Part shown: positions 1-5,073 of the stretch, one piece after another
Layout: each line of letters begins with the position of its first letter
How positions within the stretch are numbered: position 1 is the stretch's first letter
DNA from: JBKJTP01 sp046590195
Lineage (GTDB): Bacteria; Bacteroidota; Ignavibacteria; Palsa-1295
Reading direction: 5' to 3'
Length of the DNA: 5,073 bases
Assembly: GCA_046590195.1 (NCBI GenBank)
Contig: JBKJTP010000283.1
Location: 1 to 5,073 of the forward strand
Made by a program: the position numbers and the translations under genes
The notes under the pieces: model-generated
What the model was told of the DNA's origin: nothing
Seen by the model: the letters and a program-made list of their open reading frames with translations, nothing else
Databases searched by the model: none

Positions 1-172
1 CGGACCAGAGCTCAAGCTTCACGAGTGCGGTCTCCCGAAGGAGATGGCAGTCGAGCTCTTCAAGCCGTTCGTGATCCGCAAGCTCATCGAGCGCGGTATC
101 GTCAAGACGGTAAAGAGCTCGACTGCCATCTCCTTTGGGAGACCGCACTCGTGAAGCTTGAGCTCTGGTCCG
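1..172. repeat. Large inverted repeat (60-base arms, 52-base centre)
   Basis: Bases 1-60 are the reverse complement of bases 113-172 with a single mismatch (base 37 G against base 136 T). The arms lie inside rpoC coding sequence. The centre, 61-112, holds rpoC codons found nowhere else in the window. The symmetry ends sharply at 60/113. The left limit cannot be seen because the repeat reaches base 1. This is most simply a strand-switch junction at or near a contig end. Confidence 0.95.
2..118 (+). pseudogene. rpoC: Plus-strand fragment of rpoC (continuation beyond the fold-back)
   Basis: Read from base 2 on the plus strand, this segment gives 39 codons of RpoC. The first 20 (GPELKLHECGLPKEMAVELF) repeat residues 370-389 of the minus-strand copy. 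The next 19 (KPFVIRKLIERGIVKTVKS, bases 62-118) are the expected continuation of RpoC that is missing from the minus strand. In RpoC of this lineage the next residues would be AKK or similar; instead the frame continues into the other arm (STAISFGRPHS) and stops at 152-154. It has no start of its own and is a displaced piece of the neighbouring gene, not a separate gene. The frame may extend leftward beyond base 1. Confidence 0.9.
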
Positions 173-1278
173 ACAACGATAACCGAACGACCGGAATAGT
201 CAACGCGCTTACCGAGCAAGTTCTGACGGAAGCGGCCCTGCTTACCCTTTAGGGTATCCGAGAGCGACTTCAGTGCACGCGACGTATCTGAGCGTACCGC
301 AGAAACGCGGCGCGAGTTATCGAACAGCGAGTCGACCGACTCCTGCAACATGCGCTTCTCGTTACGCAAGATGACCTCTGGAGCCTTGATATCCATCAAA
401 CGCTTCAGGCGGTTGTTGCGGATGATCACGCGACGATAAAGATCGTTAAGATCCGACGTTGCGAAACGACCACCTTCGAGAGGCACAAGCGGACGTAGCT
501 CCGGTGGAATGACCGGAATGATGTCGAGCACCATCCACTCAGGACGGTTCATCGGCTTGTTCTCTTCTTCGCGGAAAGCCTCAACTGTGCGCAGGCGCTT
601 GAGTGCCTCCTGACGCTTCAGCTGTGAAGTCTCTTCGCGTGCTGCGCGGCGGAGCTCGATCGAGAGAGATTCAATGTCGGTGCGGCGAAGCAACTCCTTA
701 ACGGCGTCACCACCGATAGAAGCGATGAACTTCGAAGCGTCCTCATCATTGAGGTCCTGGTTGCCGGCTGGCAATGAATCGAGAATACGGAAGTATTCCT
801 CTTCATTCAACAGGTGCTTGATCGGAAGACCTGTCGGACCTGAGTTTACAACGACGTAAGACTCATAGTACACGATCTTCTCGAGATCCTTCGTCGGCAT
901 ACCGAGGATATGGCCGATCTTGTTCGGCAATGAACGGAAGTACCAAATGTGTACGACCGGCACTGCAAGCTGGATGTGTCCGAAGCGCTCGCGGCGAACT
1001 GACTTCGTTGTTACCTCGACTCCGCAGCGATCGCAGATAATGCCTTTGTAACGGATACGCTTGTACTTACCGCAATAGCACTCCCAATCGCGAGTAGGTC
1101 CGAAGATCTTTTCGCAAAAGAGTCCGTCCTTTTCTGGACGGTATGAGCGGTAGTTGATCGTCTCAGGCTTCGTCACCTCGCCGTGGCTGCGAGCGAGGAT
1201 CGAATCCGAGCTCGATAAGCCGACCGAGATGTTCGAGAAATTCCTGAGAGCGGAATCTTGGGGAAGCATGTATGCCAT
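19..1278 (-). CDS. rpoC: RNA polymerase subunit beta' (RpoC), N-terminal part, broken by a fold-back
   Basis: This encodes the start of the beta' subunit, which with beta forms the active-site cleft and clamp of RNA polymerase. Residues 1-389 are native. Visible parts are the N-terminal GEVTKPETINYR block (33-44), the clamp zinc site (Cys67, Cys69, Cys82, Cys85), the clamp coiled coil that binds sigma (about 258-321, with LNDLYRRVIIRNNRLKRL), and switch 2 with KGKQGRFRQNLLGKRVDYSGRS (344-365). The catalytic NADFDGD motif would lie further on and is not in the window. The start at 1276-1278 is preferred because AGGAAG lies 6 bases upstream; a second ATG at 1267-1269 has no such site. From about base 112 downward the frame enters the inverted repeat: the last 30 residues (TVLTIPRSMSL onward) match no part of RpoC, and the stop at 19-21 is not the gene's own. 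The native protein should be roughly 1,400 residues. The identity is certain; the 419-residue product is not real. Confidence 0.95.
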   Translation of the reverse strand: MAYMLPQDSALRNFSNISVGLSSSDSILARSHGEVTKPETINYRSYRPEKDGLFCEKIFGPTRDWECYCGKYKRIRYKGIICDRCGVEVTTKSVRRERFGHIQLAVPVVHIWYFRSLPNKIGHILGMPTKDLEKIVYYESYVVVNSGPTGLPIKHLLNEEEYFRILDSLPAGNQDLNDEDASKFIASIGGDAVKELLRRTDIESLSIELRRAAREETSQLKRQEALKRLRTVEAFREEENKPMNRPEWMVLDIIPVIPPELRPLVPLEGGRFATSDLNDLYRRVIIRNNRLKRLMDIKAPEVILRNEKRMLQESVDSLFDNSRRVSAVRSDTSRALKSLSDTLKGKQGRFRQNLLGKRVDYSGRSVIVVGPELKLHECGLPKEMAVELFTVLTIPRSMSLRITNGLKSSTAISFGRPHS

Positions 1279-1284
1279 AGTATT

Positions 1285-1290
1285 CTTCCT
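1285..1290 (-). promoter_or_regulatory. Ribosome binding site of rpoC
   Basis: On the minus strand AGGAAG is followed by AATACT and then the ATG at 1276-1278. The spacing of 6 bases is good for a Shine-Dalgarno sequence and decides between the two candidate rpoC starts. The site lies 22 bases downstream of the strong intergenic hairpin and so stays outside that structure. Confidence 0.75.
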
Positions 1291-1312
1291 AATAAACTTA
1301 CTTCAAATGCTT

Positions 1313-1347
1313 CCCTCTCTCACGGACGGCCGTCCGTAGAGAGAGGG
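1313..1347 (-). other. Strong hairpin in the rpoB-rpoC spacer
   Basis: In the transcript sense, CCCTCTCTC (1347-1339) pairs with GAGAGAGGG (1321-1313). After one unpaired base (1338), ACGGAC (1337-1332) pairs with GTCCGT (1327-1322) around a GGCC loop. This gives 15 base pairs with one bulge. At DNA level 1322-1337 is a perfect 16-base palindrome. No run of T follows on the minus strand (AAGCATTTGAAG comes next), so it is not a standard intrinsic terminator. A role as a processing or stability element, a partial attenuator or a protein-binding dyad is possible but is inference. Confidence 0.8.
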
Positions 1348-1358
1348 TGCATTACTTT

Positions 1359-1376
1359 GCGCTCTTGATGGAGCGC
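1359..1376 (-). other. Small hairpin just after rpoB
   Basis: GCGCTC and GAGCGC form a 6-bp stem with a 6-base loop, 9 bases beyond the rpoB stop codon. On the minus strand it is followed by AAAGTAATG, which is not a T tract, so it does not look like a terminator. It is flanked by two copies of CATTACTT (1350-1357 and 1380-1387). Its function is unknown and it may be chance. Confidence 0.45.
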
Positions 1377-1385
1377 TAACATTAC

Positions 1386-4300
1386 TTAGTCGATGCGGAC
1401 TTCGAGAGCAAGACCCTGGAGCTCGCGTACAAGTACGCTGAACGATTCAGGGACGCTTGGCTCAGGCATGTTCTCACCCTTGACGATCGACTCATAGACC
1501 TTTGAACGGCCTGGGACGTCATCCGACTTAACAGTGAGTATCTCCTGAAGCGTATGTGCTGCGCCGTATGCTTCGAGCGCCCACACTTCCATCTCTCCAA
1601 AACGCTGACCACCGAACTGTGCCTTACCACCAAGCGGCTGCTGGGTAATGAGGGAGTAAGGTCCGATAGAGCGTGCGTGGATCTTATCGTCAACCAAGTG
1701 GCTCAGCTTCATCATATAGATGATACCGACAGTCACCTTTTGGTCGAACTTCTCGCCTGAACGTCCGTCGTACAGATCGGTGCTTGCACGAATGCCAGCC
1801 TGATCCATGTAGTTAACAACGTCATCCCAATGTGCGCCATCGAAGATCGGTGTCTCGAACTTCACGCCCAGCTTGCGACCAGCCCATCCGAGTGCAGTCT
1901 CATACAGCTGACCGATGTTCATACGCGAAGGTACGCCCAACGGGTTGAGTACGATATCGACTGGAAGACCATCAGCCAAGAACGGCATGTCCTGCTGCGG
2001 TACGATCTTCGCAACAACACCCTTGTTACCATGTCGACCTGCCATCTTATCACCGACCGAGAGCTTACGCTTCTTTGCAACGTAGACCTTCGCCATCTGC
2101 ATGATACCAGGCTGGAGCTCGTCACCAAGACCGACAACAGAGCGCTCGCGGCGGACTTCCGCGTCAACGTCTTCGCGCTTGATCCAGTAGCCTTCGTAGA
2201 TGCGGCGAATGAGATTCATCTTGCGACGATCCTCGATCCAGTCGTTACCTACAGAGAGACGCTCGAGATCATCGAGACGACCAAAGAAAGTATCGTGCTT
2301 GAATGCCTGGCCCGAACGGATGACAACTCCACCATCGAGATCGCGAACACCTGCTGATGATTCGCCATCAAGGATCTTGAGGAGCTTCTCGGCGAGCTTA
2401 CGATTGGTATCGTCCATTTGCTCGCGGTAACGCTTCTCGATCTCGTCGATGCGGCGCTTTTCTTCGCGCTTTTCTTCGCCTTCCTTCTTGATGCCCTTTC
2501 GTGAAAAGAGCTTGGTGTCAACAACGACACCCTTGATGCCTGGAGGCGCCTTGAGCGATGCATCCTTTACGTCACCAGCCTTATCACCGAAGATCGCTCG
2601 CAAAAGCTTCTCTTCCGGTGTAGGGTCGGTCTCACCCTTAGGAGTGATCTTACCAATGAGGATATCGCCTTCCTTGACCTCAGCACCGACGCGGATAACG
2701 CCCTGCTCGTCGAGGTCCTTCGTAGCTTCTTCCGATACGTTCGGAATTTCCTTCGTGAGCTCTTCTTCACCGCGCTTGGTATCGCGTACGTGAAGCTCGA
2801 ACTCCTCGATGTGGATCGAAGTGTAAATATCTTCCGAGACTACGCGCTCGCTAATGACGATAGCATCTTCGAAGTTGTAACCGCGCCAAGGCATGAACGC
2901 AACAAGTACGTTACGGCCAAGAGCCAGTTCACCATGCTCAGTCGATGAAGAATCGGCGAGAACATCACCCTGCTTCACACGCTGACCCTGCTTTACAACA
3001 GGACGCTGGTTGATCGATGTATCCTGGTTCGTGCGGAAGAACTTTGTCAGACGGTACTCGCGGCGGCGACGATCGTCGAAGCTTGAGAGGATCTCGTCCT
3101 TCGTACCCTCATCATCATAGACCATGACAATGCGAGATGAATCAACGTAATCCACAATACCATCACGCTCTGCGGTGATGAGTGCACGTGAGTCGAGTGC
3201 GATCTTGCCTTCGAGACCTGTGCCCACGATCGGAGAATCTGGACGCAACAACGGCACAGCCTGGCGTTGCATGTTCGAGCCCATGAGTGCGCGGTTCGCA
3301 TCATCGTGCTCGAGGAATGGTACGAGTGCAGCAGCGGCAGATACGATCTGCGACGGTGCAACGTCCATGTACTGAATGACATCCGGAGCTACCACGATGA
3401 AGTCGCCTGACTGACGAGCGCTGATACGATCGCCCTGAAATACGCCATCGGCGCTTACAGGTGCGTTCGCCTGAGCGATGATCTTATCCTCTTCGTCATC
3501 CGCAGAGAGATAAACGATCTCCTTGCCGACCTTACCATTCTTCACCACGCGATACGGCGTCTCGAGGAAGCCGAACTGGTTTACGCGTGCGTAAACCGAC
3601 AGTGAAGAGATAAGACCGATGTTCGGACCTTCCGGCGTTTCGATCGGACAGAGACGGCCGTAGTGCGTGTAATGTACGTCACGTACCTCGAAGCCTGCAC
3701 GCTCACGCGTAAGACCACCAGGTCCGAGAGCCGACATACGACGCTTGTGCGTCATCTCAGCCAATGGATTCGTTTGATCCATGAACTGAGAGAGCTGATT
3801 CGTGCCGAAGAACGTGTTGATCACCGAGGTGATCGTACGAGCATTCACGAGATCCGCAGGACCAACCTTCTCATCGTGGATCGACATACGCTCGCGGATC
3901 GTGCGGGCCATACGTGCGAGACCGATATTGAACTGCTGCGCAAGCTGCTCACCGACCGTACGAACACGGCGGTTACCCAAGTGATCGATATCGTCAACCG
4001 ATGCCTTGCCGAGCTGGAGCTGAATGATGTACTGAAGGATCGAGACAATGTCTTCCTTCGTGAGTGTGGTTACATCGCTAGCGATGTCGACCTGAAGCTT
4101 CTGATTCAAGCGGATACGACCGACTAGTCCGAGATCGTAGCGCTTCTGATTGAAGAAGAGCTTCTCGAGCAAGCTGCGAGCAGCTTCCATGTCCGGTGCT
4201 TCCGACGAACGCATGACGCGATAGATCGCCTCGTATGCATCATCCATCGAACGCGATGGATCCTTACCGATCGTGTTCAGGATCACTGCGCCGCCCGTAT

Positions 4301-5073
4301 CTTCGAGATCGAGGAAGCGAAGCTTCTTTACACCGCTCTTCTTCAGGCGCTCAATGTGCTCTTCCATGAAGACCGAGTCCTTCGACAAGAAGATCTCACC
4401 CGTGTTCATGTCGATGACGTCAGCAGCGATCAGCTTGCCAATGTAATCGTTAAGGTCGGCGGATGCAACGTCGACAGACTTCAAAAGTCCGAAGAGCTGC
4501 ATGATGTCCTCGTCGCTCGAGTAACCGAGTGCGCGGAGAAGCATCGTGACCGGGAATTTCTTCTTGCGGTCGATGTAGGCCCACATGACATTGTTGATGT
4601 CAGTCGTGAACTCTACCCAGCTACCACGGAAAGGAATGACGCGGCCAGAATAGATCGTCGTGCCGTTCGGATGCAGGCTCTCAGCGAAGAACACGCCTGG
4701 TGAACGATGAAGCTGCGATACGACAACGCGCTCTGCACCGTTGATGATGAACGTACCACGCTCGGTCATCATTGGCAGGTTGCCGAGAAATACTTCCTGT
4801 TCGACGGTCTCTACGAAGTCCTCAGAACCCTCTTCCTGGTTCTTTGAAGACAAACGAAGGCGAGCCTTCAGCGGCACCGAATATGTCAGACCGCGGTCCT
4901 GACACTCCTGTACGCTATAGCGCGGCTTCTCGAGACGGTAATCGAGATACTCGAGGATGAACGTCTCGCGTGAGTCGATGATCGGGAAGTTCAGCTGGAA
5001 GACTGACTCGAGACCGGTAATGACGCGCTCGTGGAGCGGGATACCAGCCTGGAGGAATTCCTGGAACGACTGC
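1386..5073 (-). CDS. rpoB: RNA polymerase subunit beta (RpoB), lacking only the first ~30 residues
   Basis: This encodes the beta subunit of RNA polymerase, which lines the active-site cleft with beta' and binds rifamycins. The frame is open from base 5072 to the stop TAA at 1386-1388, giving 1228 residues. The first visible residues, QSFQEFLQ, align with about residue 33 of E. coli RpoB, so the start lies just off the right edge. The GTG at 4875-4877 is an internal valine (TYSVPLKARL), not a start. In fragment numbering: SQLHRSPGVFF (119-129), the rifampicin-binding cluster (423-449), RGYNFEDAIV with the acidic pair Glu735-Asp736, GDKMAGRHGNKG with Lys1009 and Lys1017 that contact the RNA 3' end region, and the C-terminal FGGQRFGEMEVWALEAYGA block that joins the clamp. 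A charged, coiled-coil-like insertion occupies about 859-983. No frameshift or missing key residue was seen. rpoC follows after 107 bases. Confidence 0.98.
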   Translation of the reverse strand, partial: QSFQEFLQAGIPLHERVITGLESVFQLNFPIIDSRETFILEYLDYRLEKPRYSVQECQDRGLTYSVPLKARLRLSSKNQEEGSEDFVETVEQEVFLGNLPMMTERGTFIINGAERVVVSQLHRSPGVFFAESLHPNGTTIYSGRVIPFRGSWVEFTTDINNVMWAYIDRKKKFPVTMLLRALGYSSDEDIMQLFGLLKSVDVASADLNDYIGKLIAADVIDMNTGEIFLSKDSVFMEEHIERLKKSGVKKLRFLDLEDTGGAVILNTIGKDPSRSMDDAYEAIYRVMRSSEAPDMEAARSLLEKLFFNQKRYDLGLVGRIRLNQKLQVDIASDVTTLTKEDIVSILQYIIQLQLGKASVDDIDHLGNRRVRTVGEQLAQQFNIGLARMARTIRERMSIHDEKVGPADLVNARTITSVINTFFGTNQLSQFMDQTNPLAEMTHKRRMSALGPGGLTRERAGFEVRDVHYTHYGRLCPIETPEGPNIGLISSLSVYARVNQFGFLETPYRVVKNGKVGKEIVYLSADDEEDKIIAQANAPVSADGVFQGDRISARQSGDFIVVAPDVIQYMDVAPSQIVSAAAALVPFLEHDDANRALMGSNMQRQAVPLLRPDSPIVGTGLEGKIALDSRALITAERDGIVDYVDSSRIVMVYDDEGTKDEILSSFDDRRRREYRLTKFFRTNQDTSINQRPVVKQGQRVKQGDVLADSSSTEHGELALGRNVLVAFMPWRGYNFEDAIVISERVVSEDIYTSIHIEEFELHVRDTKRGEEELTKEIPNVSEEATKDLDEQGVIRVGAEVKEGDILIGKITPKGETDPTPEEKLLRAIFGDKAGDVKDASLKAPPGIKGVVVDTKLFSRKGIKKEGEEKREEKRRIDEIEKRYREQMDDTNRKLAEKLLKILDGESSAGVRDLDGGVVIRSGQAFKHDTFFGRLDDLERLSVGNDWIEDRRKMNLIRRIYEGYWIKREDVDAEVRRERSVVGLGDELQPGIMQMAKVYVAKKRKLSVGDKMAGRHGNKGVVAKIVPQQDMPFLADGLPVDIVLNPLGVPSRMNIGQLYETALGWAGRKLGVKFETPIFDGAHWDDVVNYMDQAGIRASTDLYDGRSGEKFDQKVTVGIIYMMKLSHLVDDKIHARSIGPYSLITQQPLGGKAQFGGQRFGEMEVWALEAYGAAHTLQEILTVKSDDVPGRSKVYESIVKGENMPEPSVPESFSVLVRELQGLALEVRID
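2454..2477 (-). repeat. Perfect 12-base tandem repeat inside rpoB
   Basis: Two exact copies of gcgcttttcttc (plus strand) lie head to tail and encode EEKR-EEKR in frame. They fall in the charged insertion of RpoB, a part of the protein that varies between lineages, so a gain or loss of one unit would be tolerated. Confidence 0.85.
3726..3806 (-). other. rpoB: Rifampicin-resistance-determining region of rpoB, sensitive-type residues
   Basis: These 27 codons match E. coli RpoB 507-533. The usual resistance positions are unmutated: Gln513, Asp516, His526, Arg529 and Ser531 (E. coli numbers) are all present. Differences from E. coli are conservative (S508T, S509N, N518T, S522A, I524M); T518, A522 and M530-type residues are, from memory, common in Bacteroidota. 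The sequence gives no sign of target-site rifampicin resistance. Confidence 0.85.

Noticed and set aside
61..112. Invertible DNA switch with the 60-base repeats as recombination sites
   Set aside because: Inverting the centre would restore only the 19 missing codons and then run into the duplicated arm, so no orientation yields an intact rpoC. No recombinase gene is present.
25..252. Plus-strand open frame across the fold-back
   Set aside because: It is out of frame with the rpoC codons on that strand and runs through the inverted repeat into the antisense of rpoC; it has no family resemblance.
1279..1312. Possible internal promoter before rpoC (minus strand TAAGTTTA resembles the Bacteroidota -7 element TAnnTTTG)
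   Set aside because: The match is imperfect and no TTTG lies at the right distance upstream; the gene pair is normally co-transcribed.
1313..1347. Intrinsic terminator between rpoB and rpoC
   Set aside because: The stem is strong, but neither strand has a T tract right after it, and termination here would cut off an essential gene.
1320..1382. Possible 20-codon gene in the rpoB-rpoC spacer, minus strand (MLALHQERKVMHPLSTDGRP)
   Set aside because: It has no convincing ribosome binding site, ends inside the strong hairpin, and its sequence is dictated by the two stems. A coupled leader peptide cannot be excluded but nothing supports it.
1830..2357. Plus-strand open frame of 175 codons opposite rpoB
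   Set aside because: It lies wholly antisense to strongly conserved RpoB sequence, has no recognisable domain, and such frames are common opposite genes with this codon bias. The same holds for 3663-4127, 4356-4703 and 2449-2793.
4242..4261. 8-bp hairpin with a 4-base loop within rpoB
   Set aside because: It sits in coding sequence for SRSMDD and is short enough to arise by chance; no context suggests function.
4875..4877. GTG as the rpoB start codon
   Set aside because: The frame stays open through to the window edge and the 65 upstream codons encode conserved RpoB sequence (for example LNFPIIDSRETFILEYLDYR).

Overview
The window holds two adjacent genes of the bacterial RNA polymerase operon, both on the minus strand and both incomplete. 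rpoB (beta subunit) runs off the right edge without its first ~30 codons. rpoC (beta' subunit) starts 107 bases downstream of the rpoB stop and is cut off near the left edge. The protein sequences read like the Bacteroidota/Chlorobiota/Ignavibacteria (FCB) branch: for example SLPNKIG, LLNEEEY, ETSQLKRQEALKRL and RRVIIRNNRLKRL in RpoC, and HYTHYGRLCPIETPEGPN and KAGDVKDASLKAPPG in RpoB. That placement is from memory of the families, not from a search. Base composition looks moderately GC-rich by eye and codon use looks uniform, so nothing suggests transfer.

Layout from left to right. Bases 1-172 are a fold-back: a 60-base inverted repeat (1-60 against 113-172, one mismatch) around a 52-base centre. 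The plus strand of this segment carries the true continuation of rpoC (19 further codons, KPFVIRKLIERGIVKTVKS), so the same gene is read first on the minus strand and then, after a strand switch, on the plus strand. The minus-strand frame of rpoC is therefore native only down to about base 113; its last 30 codons and its stop at 19-21 are products of the rearrangement. Bases 113-1278 encode the native first 389 residues of RpoC. Bases 1279-1385 are a spacer with a strong 15-bp hairpin, a smaller hairpin and the rpoC Shine-Dalgarno sequence. Bases 1386-5072 encode 1228 residues of RpoB, through to its natural C-terminus.

The two products are the large catalytic subunits of RNA polymerase and, with alpha and omega, make up the core enzyme. 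In order and strand this is the conserved rpoB-rpoC arrangement; no promoter is visible and transcription presumably enters from upstream of rpoB, beyond the right edge. I found no RNA gene, insertion sequence, CRISPR array or accessory system. No stretch longer than 107 bases lacks a gene. The unusual part is the fold-back in rpoC, which I think is more likely an assembly or amplification chimera at a contig end than biology, although its single synonymous mismatch deserves a look.
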